Shown here one piece after another: positions 36,662-45,632 of a DNA stretch of 64,000 nucleotides. A program made the translations under genes and the position numbers. Positions within the stretch are counted from its first letter, which is position 1. Each line of letters starts with the position of its first letter. The notes beneath the pieces are model-generated. The model worked only from the letters and a program-made list of their open reading frames with translations, was not told the origin of the DNA and did not search any database. The DNA comes from Turbatrix aceti (lineage: Eukaryota > Nematoda > Chromadorea > Rhabditida > Panagrolaimidae), in NCBI GenBank assembly GCA_963969345.1, contig OZ017767.1, positions 8,274,739 through 8,338,738 of the forward strand, read 5' to 3'.

Positions 36662-36681
36662 ATCGAGGTGCTTCATTTATA
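36662..36681 (-). promoter_or_regulatory. Relic of the metallothionein-like core promoter
   Basis: These 20 bp are identical to 37622-37641, the TATA box and start of the leader of MT-A. On the minus strand they read TATAAATGAAGCACCTCGAT. About 25 nt further is ATGTCCTCG, the same first three codons as the MT genes, after which similarity is lost. This looks like the remains of another MT copy. Confidence 0.6.
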
Positions 36682-37292
36682 AATACATATATAGTTAATA
36701 TAGTTATATAGATATAGTATATATGAAAGAAATTATTATATACAGATGGAACAAAGCAAGGAGCACGGGGTTCGGCTCTAAATATTTAGATGCCGCCTTG
36801 CCTGACCTATCTCAACTTACTAATAACAACACGATCTTATGTGAGATCGGTAAAAACATTTGTAGACCAGACACAAGCGCGAGGCGGGCGTCTGGCGGTG
36901 TCGCGAGCTGTGAAACGCGTCCTGGAGATTTATTGCGCAATGCGAAGAGCTTTTCACACCTATCGCTCGTTCGGAAAAAGACCCTCTGAACCTATTGCTA
37001 AGGATAGCTGCCCCGCAGTGTCACTGTGTTTTCCCATTTTTGAATGCTGAGTGTTCCAAGATTGTTCCGCCCAATTTGATCGCTAATGAATAACTCTAAA
37101 CTCAATTGTCTCTCTTTTTCATGGAATCAGGCCAAGTGAAGTGAAAAATCGATCATTCGATTTATAAAACGTATCAAATAGTCAAATTAAACATAATTTG
37201 AACACTTATAAATATATGATTGTCAGAGAAAACATTTAAAAAATGCCGTTTGATTAATGAAGCACGAAAGTGCCAGATCTTGAGCACGTCGA

Positions 37293-37562
37293 TCAGCAGC
37301 ACTTGCAGAGCGCCGTGTCGCAGACAATGCGGCAGCACGAGTTCGGGGCCGGAGGCAAGGTGCAGGCTCCGCTGCTGCAAGTCATGCTGCCGTCGGGATT
37401 TGCCTTGCAGCAGTCCGTGCCGGTGCAGGCACACAGGAGAGTCGTGCAAGACTTGCCGGGGCTGCAACCAAAAGCGATGGCTTTGTTGCCACAGCTAAAG
37501 CCTGGCGAGGTAACGGTGACCTTGCAGTGACGGCAGGTCGATTGATCTTGAGTCGAGGACAT
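37293..37562 (-). CDS. Metallothionein-like cysteine-rich protein MT-A (unit 1)
   Basis: A single exon of 89 residues, with 17 Cys (19%) and no signal peptide, so it is probably cytosolic. Cysteines are arranged CxxC (10, 13), CxC (44, 46), CC (51, 52), CC (76, 77) and a terminal CKCC, with few aromatic residues. This composition and clustering fit metal-thiolate binding, although it does not match the classical CKCDCK pattern of C. elegans MTL-1/2 and is less cysteine-dense. The promoter to its right carries GTAAACA, TGATAA, HSE and MRE-type sites, known regulators of worm metallothioneins, and this supports the role. It is transcribed divergently from MT-B. Alternative: another small cysteine-rich stress protein. 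Confidence 0.65.
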   Translation of the reverse strand: MSSTQDQSTCRHCKVTVTSPGFSCGNKAIAFGCSPGKSCTTLLCACTGTDCCKANPDGSMTCSSGACTLPPAPNSCCRIVCDTALCKCC

Positions 37563-38075
37563 GTTGGAATTGATCGGGTAGTTGAGTGGTTGAATAACCT
37601 GTAAACTGAAGAATTATCTGCATCGAGGTGCTTCATTTATAGCGATCCGTAGTCCGTGATGTGTTATCGTAGTTTGTGCAATTTCTCGAACATTCCATCG
37701 TGTTTACGCAATTGCACAAACTATAACTTGTAAACACCGCGGTGCACCGGCTGATAAGTGATAAAAATGCAGGCTCGCACAAACTATTCTTTTTTCCGCA
37801 GTTGTCAATCACGAATCACAAGTTCCGGTTGCTGCACGGACGATGGATTGCTGCGCGCACAGCGCATTCACAGCAGAAAAACTGATAAAGGAAGAGCAGG
37901 TGTTTACGTCTTGTAGTTTGTGCAACCCTCCTTTCAGCGTCGTAAACACGAGAAATTGCACGAACTATAACAGCACGTCACGGACTACGGAGCACTATAA
38001 ATGAAGCATCTCGATGCAGGTGATTCTTCAGTTTCCAGGTTATTCAACCACTCAACTACCCGACTCGACTCCAAC
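37563..38075. promoter_or_regulatory. Bidirectional stress-type promoter of MT-A / MT-B
   Basis: 513 bp between two divergent start codons. TATAAATG occurs at both ends (37634-37641 for MT-A, 37996-38003 for MT-B) with matching leaders. Four perfect GTAAACA (DAF-16/FOXO) sites: 37701-37707, 37730-37736, 37901-37907, 37942-37948. Three TGATAA (GATA/ELT-2) sites: 37752, 37759, 37883. A three-unit heat-shock element TTCTCGAACATTC is at 37683-37695. An MRE core TGCGCGC is at 37852-37858. An unexplained motif TTGCAC(A/G)AACTA occurs about five times in both orientations, and TCACGGACTACGGA stands just upstream of both TATA boxes. In C. elegans, mtl genes are known targets of ELT-2 and DAF-16. The site functions here are inferred. 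Confidence 0.8.
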
Positions 38076-38345
38076 ATGTCCTCGGCTCAAGATCAATCGA
38101 CCTGCCGCAACTGTAAGGTCATTGTCACCTCGCCCGGCTTCAGCTGTGGCAACAAGTCTGTCGCCTTTGGCTGCTCCCCAGGCAAGCCATGCACCACTCT
38201 TCAGTGCGCCTGCGCCGGCACGGACTGCTGCAAGACAAACCCCGACGGCAGCATGACTTGCAGCAGCGGAGCCTGCACCTTGGCTCCGGCCCCGAACTCG
38301 TGCTGCCGCATTGTCTGCGACACGGCTCTCTGCAAGTGCTGCTGA
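38076..38345 (+). CDS. Metallothionein-like cysteine-rich protein MT-B (unit 1)
   Basis: 89 residues, with the same 17 cysteine positions as MT-A. It starts MSSAQDQSTCRNCKV and ends DTALCKCC. It differs from MT-A at about ten positions, all but two in the first 55 residues. An in-frame upstream ATG at 38001 overlaps the TATA box and is not a credible start; units 2 and 3 lose that frame. Poly(A) signal AATAAA at 38478-38483. It is convergent with the lyase-like gene, whose stop lies 337 bp downstream. Confidence 0.65.
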   Translation: MSSAQDQSTCRNCKVIVTSPGFSCGNKSVAFGCSPGKPCTTLQCACAGTDCCKTNPDGSMTCSSGACTLAPAPNSCCRIVCDTALCKCC

Positions 38346-38681
38346 TCGACGTGCTCAAGATCCGGCACTTCCGTGCTTCATTAATCAAACGGCGCATTTA
38401 TAATTTTTTTTCAATAATATAAAATTTCGTTTCTATTTTATTTGACCGTTTGTTCAGTTTTAAATGTGTTAACCTAAAATAAATGTATTCAAAAAAATCC
38501 AACCCTTCAAAATTTCGACAATTTCCGCCATTTTATGTGTTCCATAAAAAAACATGATAATTTCTGAACTTTGGAATTTCACAGAATCAAACAAAAAACA
38601 AGGTAAACAATAGACGTTTCATAGGTAAGTAAGGTATAAGCGGCAGCATGGGTCGATGAAAGTTGTGTCGATTGGGGTGGG
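38346..38681. other. Convergent 3' spacer between MT-B and lyase-like gene
   Basis: AT-rich, holding both 3' UTRs. AATAAA for MT-B is at 38478-38483. No other feature. The same spacer recurs at 45903-46238 and 53453-53788 and, inverted, at 41068-41403 and 48618-48953. Confidence 0.6.
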
Positions 38682-40463
38682 CTAGACCGTGGAGAACTTG
38701 ATCGGTCCTCCGGCTTCGTAGTTGACGTTGATGACCGTGTTCGCGTTGGTCTCTGCGATGACTTCCCGGAACTCGAGAGACTCCGTGAACGAGTGCGGAA
38801 TGGGCACGGAATGCCACACGCCGGGATTGAGTCTGGGGGCGGAGCCAAGAGGGAAGTCAAACGCTTTGAGCGTGTCCTTGATCGGCTCACCGGTCGCTGG
38901 GTCGGGAGCGGCGACGACGAGGAGGAAGCGAGACTTGGTGATCGGGCGGAGGTAGAAAGAGCCGTCCGGTCGGGTGAGCAGGGTCTCGACGGAAAATACC
39001 TTGGATGAACGGTCGTACTCGACACCTGGCTTGCCCTCCTGGCCTCCGAGGGTTCCGGATTTTCCGGTGAACGTGATGACACGTAGATCCTTTTCCGTCG
39101 CGTGGGGGGTCCAGGTCATTTTGAATTCCTGCTCGAGGGGTTCTGTGCGGCAGGCTGACAGGTCATCGGCCGGGAGCTGGGCTGTCAGGCCGTGGGTAGC
39201 CTCGATCGATTCGGGAGTCGTCCAGTTGAGCGAAGTCACCTTTTCCTTGTGATTTTCGACGTCTGTCAGCACGCCATAAGGCTCAAAGACATCCTTCGTC
39301 GCGGGAACCACCTTGATGACCCCGTCGATGATGTCACTACCGACCTTGGCGTCCGACGGTGTGGGATAAACCGGGGTTTGTTTGACGAGAGACACTACAG
39401 TCTGGTCATCGATATCCGTAGAATCCGCGGACAAAGGCGCCGGAAGTTTGAACTGGGCAACCGAATTGACACCTCGATGGTAGACATTGAAGGTGACGGA
39501 ATTGTCGTGGAGCGGGATGGGCACCGAATGGGGCACGTTGGCCTCGACGACGATACCAAAACCGTGGGGCACGAGGAGGGCCCGGAAGATCTGCGGGTTC
39601 TCACTGTTTTCGGCATTGGCAGCGACGAAGACGAGAAAGTCCTTCTGGTGGACGTTGATGATGTGGCGCTCGGCAAAGTAGGCCACGTCGCCGTCGAGCT
39701 GGGTCAGAAGCACGCCGTCGTAGGTCACCTTTGTGCCTTCGCGATGCGCAACTTCGATTTCCTGAAAAAAACGGGGGATAGGAGAAGCAAAATTAGTAAA
39801 ACAAAAGTGGCAAATTGAATTTTTAGGATGCATAAAAACTGTCAGTAACATTAGATGGCGTCAAAAAAAGATGACCAGGTTTCAGTATAAATATTAGGTT
39901 TTTCGGTCTTTGCACGAATAGCTTGGGTTAAAGGGCGCGTATTTTAGGAACCTAGAGGGATAAGGTTCGATTCCTGACGGGTGAGATTATTTTTTTGCTA
40001 TCCAAAAAATTAGTTGCAAAAACTTGTAAGCATCAAAAAATCAGTAATTAACGATTTAAACTTCAAAATGTTAGAAAAACAGCGCATTTTTTTTACCAAA
40101 TCGTCCACCGGATCCAACAAGTGCAGGTCCAAACCAAGTAATTTGCAAATGCGCATTTTCTGAAGAATACAATTTTTGGTAATCAAAAAAAATATTGCTG
40201 ACTAAATTTTTGAATTCATCGAATCCCCAAAAAAAGCTCACCAATCCGTCGGAAAATGGAAAAACAAGCTTGTTTTGCTTCCACTCGATCTTGACAGGCT
40301 CAGGCCGGTAGACGCCGCCATCTCCGCCATCGGGGGCTCTGCGACCGGCAGCTGCGGGCCAGGGAAGTTTTCGAAGCGAGGTGGCATCGAACTTTTCGAC
40401 AAGTTTGACTCCGTTCTCGACGAGGTTCTTGACGGCGAGAGGCGTTACGCGGACCGTGGTCAT
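38682..40463 (-). CDS. Two-domain ureidoglycolate-lyase-like (AllA/cupin) protein, unit 1
   Basis: Two exons, 40463-40242 and 39761-38682, phase 0, 433 residues, no signal peptide. Two AllA-like halves can be seen. Half 1 begins VRVTPLAVKNLVENGVKL, with DFLVFVAA..., then FRALLVPHGFGIVVEANVPH. Half 2 begins VIKVVPATKDVFEPYGVL, with RFLLVVAAPDPATGEP, then LKAFDFPLGSAPRLNPGVWH. The (V/G)xWH/PH-SVPIP boxes match the GVWHHPL box of ureidoglycolate lyases, cupin-fold enzymes that split ureidoglycolate to glyoxylate and urea in allantoin breakdown. A single AllA domain is about 160 residues, so this is a tandem fusion. Enzyme activity is not proven. The intron holds a tRNA-like element. Confidence 0.65.
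39908..39985 (+). mobile_element. tRNA-like (SINE-type) element in the lyase-like gene intron
   Basis: An A-box-like TAGCTTGGGTTAAAGGGCGC is followed by a B-box GGTTCGATTCC (39964-39974). In units 2 and 3 the B-box reads GGTTCGAATCC (47515-47525, 55071-55081). A 33-bp piece of it is found inverted at 40975-41008, at the fold-back junction. I read it as a tRNA-derived SINE copy, not a tRNA gene. Confidence 0.5.
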
Positions 40464-41008
40464 GGTGGCTCAACTGAAAAAAAAATACTGTCAAAATTTT
40501 TAAAATTGAACCAAAAACAAAAATGATTTTTAATCAACGCGGAGGGTGAGTAAGACAGAATGACGAGGCAATGGGGGCTCTGAATCACGCATAAAACGCA
40601 AATGTCGGGGAGGCAACGGTTTGAACGGAAGAAAAATAATTTTAATTAAAATCGTTTTTATGCACACAAAAAATGGTTTCATTACGGTTTTCTGACAGCT
40701 GAAGAGAGAAGAAGGAAAATGAATCAGATTAGTTTTGTTTTACTCCAGGCTTAGTTGAAAAAGACTCCGTGAACAAATAAAAAACTAAATAACAAATGAT
40801 ATTTCTTCGAGGCACTGATAAAAATTTTCAAATGCAATAAACACTTATTTAAAAAAAATGAATCATCGCAAAATAGAAACTCTATCATTTTTCAGAAAAA
40901 AAAATTTTTTCTTTAAATCCGAAAAATAATTGTTTTTAACAAAATTCGAAACTCTTCCCTCCGGAGTCCTAAAAAATGCGCCTTTTAACCCAAGCCATTC
41001 GTGCAAAG
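40464..41008. other. 5' flank of lyase-like gene and fold-back junction (unit 1)
   Basis: AT-rich non-coding sequence that includes the putative promoter of the minus-strand lyase-like gene. At 40975-41008 lies an inverted fragment of that gene's own intron, joined directly to the inverted copy of its last codons. It recurs at 48014-48558. Confidence 0.55.
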
Positions 41009-41067
41009 ACACGGTCATCAACGTCAACTACGAAGCCGGAGGACCGATCAAGTTCTCCACGGTCTAG
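41009..41067 (+). pseudogene. Inverted remnant of the lyase-like gene 3' end
   Basis: The last 19 codons and stop of the lyase-like gene (reading ...NVNYEAGGPIKFSTV on the plus strand) are repeated in inverted orientation. They are joined to a scrap of intron, with the bulk of exon 2 missing. This shows the inverted duplication once reached into the intron and then lost about 1.17 kb. It is not a working gene. Confidence 0.8.
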
Positions 41068-41403
41068 CCCACCCCAATCGACACAACTTTCATCGACCCA
41101 TGCTGCCGCTTATACCTTACTTACCTATGAAACGTCTATTGTTTACCTTGTTTTTTGTTTGATTCTGTGAAATTCCAAAGTTCAGAAATTATCATGTTTT
41201 TTTATGGAACACATAAAATGGCGGAAATTGTCGAAATTTTGAAGGGTTGGATTTTTTTGAATACATTTATTTTAGGTTAACACATTTAAAACTGAACAAA
41301 CGGTCAAATAAAATAGAAACGAAATTTTATATTATTGAAAAAAAATTATAAATGCGCCGTTTGATTAATGAAGCACGGAAGTGCCGGATCTTGAGCACGT
41401 CGA

Positions 41404-41673
41404 TCAGCAGCACTTGCAGAGAGCCGTGTCGCAGACAATGCGGCAGCACGAGTTCGGGGCCGGAGCCAAGGTGCAGGCTCCGCTGCTGCAAGTCATGCTG
41501 CCGTCGGGATTTGCCTTGCAGCAGTCCGTGCCGGTGCAGGCACACAGGAGAGTCGTGCAAGACTTGCCGGGGCTGCAACCAAAAGCGATGGCTTTGTTGC
41601 CACAGCTAAAGCCTGGCGAGGTAACGGTGACCTTGCAGTGACGGCAGGTCGATTGATCTTGAGTCGAGGACAT
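41404..41673 (-). CDS. Metallothionein-like MT-C (unit 1), hybrid of MT-B flanks and MT-A core
   Basis: 89 residues with 17 Cys. By position it is the inverted copy of MT-B: the 3' UTR, last codons (CTLAPAPNSCC) and the distal leader with TATA box match MT-B. From the proximal leader through about codon 55, however, the sequence is MT-A (MSSTQDQSTCRHCKVTVT...CKANPDGS). Such a patch is best explained by gene conversion from MT-A. The frame is intact, so it is probably functional, driven by the inverted copy of the bidirectional promoter (41674-42185). Confidence 0.65.
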   Translation of the reverse strand: MSSTQDQSTCRHCKVTVTSPGFSCGNKAIAFGCSPGKSCTTLLCACTGTDCCKANPDGSMTCSSGACTLAPAPNSCCRIVCDTALCKCC

Positions 41674-42185
41674 GTTGGAATTGATCGGGTAGTTGAGTGG
41701 TTGAATAACCTGGAAACTGAAGAATCACCTGCATCGAGATGCTTCATTTATAGTGCTCCGTAGTCCGTGACGTGCTGTTATAGTTCGTGCAATTTCTCGT
41801 GTTTACGACGCTGAAAGGAGGGTTGCACAAACTACAAGACGTAAACACCTGCTCTTCCTTTATCAGTTTTTCTGCTGTGAATGCGCTGTGCGCGCAGCAA
41901 TCCATCGTCCGTGCAGCAACCGGAACTTGTGATTCGTGATTGACAACTGCGGAAAAAAGAATAGTTTGTGCGAGCCTGCATTTTTATCACTTATCAGCCG
42001 GTGCACCGCGGTGTTTACAAGTTATAGTTTGTGCAATTGCGTAAACACGATGGAATGTTCGAGAAATTGCACAAACTACGATAACACATCACGGACTACG
42101 GATCGCTATAAATGAAGCACCTCGATGCAGATAATTCTTCAGTTTACAGGTTATTCAACCACTCAACTACCCGATCAATTCCAAC
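41674..42185. promoter_or_regulatory. Inverted copy of the bidirectional MT promoter (unit 1)
   Basis: Reverse complement of 37563-38075 with few changes; the GTAAACA, TGATAA, HSE and MRE-type motifs are all retained in mirror order. On its left it drives MT-C. On its right it points into the truncated MT and the lustrin exons of the next unit. Confidence 0.7.
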
Positions 42186-42265
42186 ATGTCCTCGACTCAA
42201 GATCAATCGACCTGCCGTCACTGCAAGGTCACCGTTACCAAAAAACGCAACTTTTTGCAAACCTA
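42186..42265 (+). pseudogene. Truncated MT-A copy fused to lustrin intron (unit 1/2 junction)
   Basis: Starts MSSTQDQSTCRHCKVTVT as in MT-A, then the amplicon breakpoint after codon 18 switches to lustrin intron 2 sequence. The frame ends at TAG after eight more codons (KKRNFLQT). The promoter in front is intact, so transcription into the downstream lustrin exons is possible. Confidence 0.85.
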
Positions 42266-42317
42266 GGATCCCGGGTTCGATCCCGGATGCAGTCCAACTT
42301 TTTTTCCTTGTTTTTAG

Positions 42318-43167
42318 CAACTTCAGAACCCGAAACAGACAACTCCAAACAAACTGCGGTCTCAAAAAGCAGCCACAGTCATGAAGTAGAAGAAGAAGAG
42401 GAAGAAGAAGATACGACAACGACCACCACAGCTCGCACGCGCCGAACCAAGCGTCCACGTCATCGGTCGCGCAAGACAACAACACCAATTTCCACCGAGG
42501 CGCCAACGACTACGACAACGACTACAACGACGACCACGACGACGGTTGCTCCGAGGTAAGAGGGAAAAGGGACAACTGTGTGAAGCGAATGCTCTGTAGG
42601 ACCGCCATCTTTTACAGGCCACAGGCTTCGCGGCCTCACGGCCCGAGATGCCGGAATCCAGAAGACTCGGCGTACATTGGATTTGGAAACAGATTGGTCG
42701 ACTGTTATTACACGCAGTGCCCATATCAGTACCGATGTGAGTTCAACACAAATATCCAGAGATACATCTGCTGCGGAAAAGACCGAGCGGTGTTCCCGCC
42801 CCCTGGTCTGCCTCCTCTTCCGGATCCGAAACCTGTTGTCCCAAACAGAAGGTACCGGCCTGGTCCATTCGGGGGAGACGAAGGCGAAAACATGCCTTTC
42901 CAAGCGACTTCCCGACTGACTTTGGGTTCGCTCGACATCTCAGAACCCGAAGACATCGGTGAACCTCGAAAGCAGGAGAAAATCTGCGTTCTGGGACACG
43001 AGCATCACGGCGCCATCGGAGAAGTCACGTTCTGCGAGCAAGGACAACTGAACGCGGTCTGTCCGGTGACTCACCCGTATTGTACATACTCACCGACTTT
43101 TGGGGCCTCGGTCTGCTGTTTGTCTGAATCCGAAAAGCCTTCTCCGTTGTTATTATCCGTTTTTTGA
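42318..43167 (+). pseudogene. 5'-truncated lustrin-type gene copy (unit 2)
   Basis: Exons 3 (42318-42555) and 4 (42618-43167) are copied without change that I can see, but exons 1-2 with the signal peptide and first cysteine module are missing. Upstream is an MT promoter and truncated MT start instead. An unspliced frame from ATG 42125 reads through into exon 3 in the lustrin frame, so a chimeric cytosolic product is conceivable, but there is no signal peptide. Confidence 0.75.
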
Positions 43168-44850
43168 TCAGAATAAAAATTAAACTTATTGGACGGCGAC
43201 TTTTCGGCTTTTGCGCACATCCTGTTTGTACTAATGTGTCCCCAAGTGGTTCGCCTCTGTAAGGATACTAAACACAACGCGATACACTTTTATCTTGACA
43301 AATAAAATGCAAACAACGAATATAAAAACAAGATAAAGAACAAATAAGAATCCAATAATAATAATGAATAAGTACCTGCTGAATGAAAGTAGCCGTGCCC
43401 TTTTAGGGGGCGGGGTAAGGTGCTCGGTTAAATGCGGTGACACTGATGGCACAGGTCAACCTGTGCACCTGTTGCTCCTGTTAAGCTAACAGCTGTTAAA
43501 AGGTTAACACAATGTTTTGCACAATGTTAAACTATATATATAACGGCGGAATAAAAAACTGATAGGACAATAGAATATATAAATGTCACTAAATATATAA
43601 ATATAAATATATAAATGTTACTTTGCAAGGATACTGACGTGTCCCCCACTCGGTTCCCTCTGTAAGAATACTGGCAGAACTCCTCAACAACTTGAGGGGG
43701 GGGGGCTCAGGCTAACAGGTGCAGGAGGGATGAGTCATCAAGGACTCGATCCCAGCTGTCAACCGGGATTCCAGTCTTTTGAATAATAACTACTGTACCC
43801 CAGAGTCTTTCGAAAGATCACAGCGCAGGACGCTGCAATTCTTCCTTCTTCGGGAACACGAAAGAGACAATCAAAATTAGAATCAATCAAAATGAGGGAC
43901 GGCTGGCTCTGCTTAGTCGTAGTACCCGTACGGGCACGCGCACGCCAGAATGCGCAACGGGGCGCGTACATCGACGTGGATGTTTCGATCAGCTTGCAGG
44001 AGCTTCCAATCCGGAGCGAACAGCCGCAGGGCCCCCACGAAGGTCAAACTTGTGAATCTCATGGGGTCCGTTGGCAGACCTCGCTTCACAAAGGCCTGAC
44101 GGAGGCTGCCAAAGGGGACGTAGAGCTTCGTTCCGCAGGCCTGACGGAGGAGTTTGACGAAGCACAGTGTCAACGTCAGATCGCCGTGGGGATCCGCGAG
44201 GACATGGCGCCTACTTGATATCGAGGTGCTTCATTTATAAATACATATATAGTTAATATAGTTATATAGATATAGTATATATGAAAGAAATTATTATATA
44301 CAGATGGAACAAAGCAAGGAGCACGGGGTTCGGCTCTAAATATTTAGATGCCGCCTTGCCTGACCTATCTCAACTTACTAATAACAACACGATCTTATGT
44401 GAGATCGGTAAAAACATTTGTAGACCAGACACAAGCGCGAGGCGGGCGTCTGGCGGTGTCGCGAGCTGTGAAACGCGTCCTGGAGATTTATTGCGCAATG
44501 CGAAGAGCTTTTCACACCTATCGCTCGTTCGGAAAAAGACCCTCTGAACCTATTGCTAAGGATAGCTGCCCCGCAGTGTCACTGTGTTTTCCCATTTTTG
44601 AATGCTGAGTGTTCCAAGATTGTTCCGCCCAATTTGATCGCTAATGAATAACTCTAAACTCAATTGTCTCTCTTTTTCATGGAATCAGGCCAAGTGAAGT
44701 GAAAAATCGATCATTCGATTTATAAAACGTATCAAATAGTCAAATTAAACATAATTTGAACACTTATAAATATATGATTGTCAGAGAAAACATTTAAAAA
44801 ATGCCGTTTGATTAATGAAGCACGAAAGTGCCAGATCTTGAGCACGTCGA
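43168..44850. other. Spacer between lustrin remnant and MT-A (unit 2)
   Basis: Copy of 35610-37292, including the GC-rich island with its uncertain ORFs (43892-44218 plus, 43913-44173 minus) and the 20-bp MT core-promoter relic at 44220-44239. Confidence 0.55.
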
Positions 44851-45120
44851 TCAGCAGCACTTGCAGAGCGCCGTGTCGCAGACAATGCGGCAGCACGAGT
44901 TCGGGGCCGGAGGCAAGGTGCAGGCTCCGCTGCTGCAAGTCATGCTGCCGTCGGGATTTGCCTTGCAGCAGTCCGTGCCGGTGCAGGCACACAGGAGAGT
45001 CGTGCAAGACTTGCCGGGGCTGCAACCAAAAGCGATGGCTTTGTTGCCACAGCTAAAGCCTGGCGAGGTAACGGTGACCTTGCAGTGACGGCAGGTCGAT
45101 TGATCTTGAGTCGAGGACAT
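44851..45120 (-). CDS. Metallothionein-like MT-A (unit 2)
   Basis: The protein is identical to unit 1 MT-A (89 residues, 17 Cys, CTLPPAPNSCC variant). It shares the bidirectional promoter 45121-45632 with MT-B. Confidence 0.65.
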   Translation of the reverse strand: MSSTQDQSTCRHCKVTVTSPGFSCGNKAIAFGCSPGKSCTTLLCACTGTDCCKANPDGSMTCSSGACTLPPAPNSCCRIVCDTALCKCC

Positions 45121-45632
45121 GTTGGAATTGATCGGGTAGTTGAGTGGTTGAATAACCTGTAAACTGAAGAATTATCTGCATCGAGGTGCTTCATTTATAG
45201 CGATCCGTAGTCCGTGATGTGTTATCGTAGTTTGTGCAATTTCTCGAACATTCCATCGTGTTTACGCAATTGCACAAACTATAACTTGTAAACACCGCGG
45301 TGCACCGGCTGATAAGTGATAAAAATGCAGGCTCGCACAAACTATTCTTTTTTCCGCAGTTGTCAATCACGAATCACAAGTTCCGGTTGCTGCACGGACG
45401 ATGGATTGCTGCGCGCACAGCGCATTCACAGCAGAAAAACTGATAAAGGAAGAGCAGGTGTTTACGTCTTGTAGTTTGTGCAACCCTCCTTTCAGCGTCG
45501 TAAACACGAGAAATTGCACGAACTATAACAGCACGTCACGGACTACGGAGCACTATAAATGAAGCATCTCGATGCAGGTGATTCTTCAGTTTCCAGGTTA
45601 TTCAACCACTCAACTACTCACTCGACTCCAAC
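45121..45632. promoter_or_regulatory. Bidirectional MT promoter (unit 2)
   Basis: Copy of 37563-38075 with the same GTAAACA, TGATAA, HSE and MRE-type motifs. The MT-B leader is one base shorter (ACTACTCACTCG instead of ACTACCCGACTCG). Confidence 0.75.

Larger units (their letters stand above)
35610..37292. other. Spacer between lustrin-type gene and MT-A (unit 1)
   Basis: Mostly non-coding. Two diverged copies of a TGTCCCC...CTCTGTAAG(G/A)ATAC motif lie at about 35680-35710 and 36080-36115. AT-rich TATA runs at 35975-36060 and 36680-36725 flank a GC-rich island (36330-36660) open on both strands. A 20-bp copy of the MT core promoter is at 36662-36681. The same spacer is in units 2 and 3. Confidence 0.55.
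37511..38740 (+). repeat. Left arm of 1.23-kb inverted duplication (unit 1)
   Basis: This segment is the reverse complement of 41009-42238 over its whole length, apart from a patch within the MT gene. It contains the 5' end of MT-A, the shared promoter, MT-B and the 3' end of the lyase-like gene. Equivalent left arms lie at about 45069-46297 and 52619-53847. Confidence 0.85.
34681..42238. repeat. Tandem amplicon, unit 1 (7.56 kb)
   Basis: This segment recurs head-to-tail at 42239-49788 and 49789-56065. The unit start lies in intron 2 of the lustrin-type gene; the unit end lies in codon 18-19 of a metallothionein-like gene, with TACC as microhomology at the join. Unit 1 differs from units 2 and 3 at scattered sites (for example Gly versus Asp in MT-B), while units 2 and 3 are closer to each other. 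Confidence 0.95.
41009..42238 (-). repeat. Right arm of 1.23-kb inverted duplication (unit 1)
   Basis: Reverse complement of 37511-38740. Base x pairs with base 79749-x near the lyase stop, with 1-bp drift further on. The spacer between the arms is about 2.27 kb and carries the lyase-like gene body. Confidence 0.85.

Noticed and set aside
38001..38345. N-terminally extended MT-B of 114 residues in unit 1
   Set aside because: The upstream ATG overlaps the TATA box (TATAAATG), so it would not be in the mRNA, and the frame is lost in units 2 and 3.
38579..39818. Other open frames over the lyase-like exon (167 codons minus, 208 codons plus)
   Set aside because: They are in other frames or antisense to the AllA-like protein, with Ser/Arg- or Val/Asp-rich composition typical of shadows. 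The same holds for units 2 and 3.
39908..39985. Functional tRNA gene
   Set aside because: A- and B-box-like sequences are present, but the acceptor ends do not pair, the anticodon arm is poor and the element lies inside an intron in multiple copies.
42186..42560. In-frame spliced fusion of the truncated MT to lustrin exon 3
   Set aside because: The only donor-like site in the MT stub (AAG|GTCACC) is phase 0, whereas lustrin exon 3 needs phase 1; the joined frame stops after about 23 codons.
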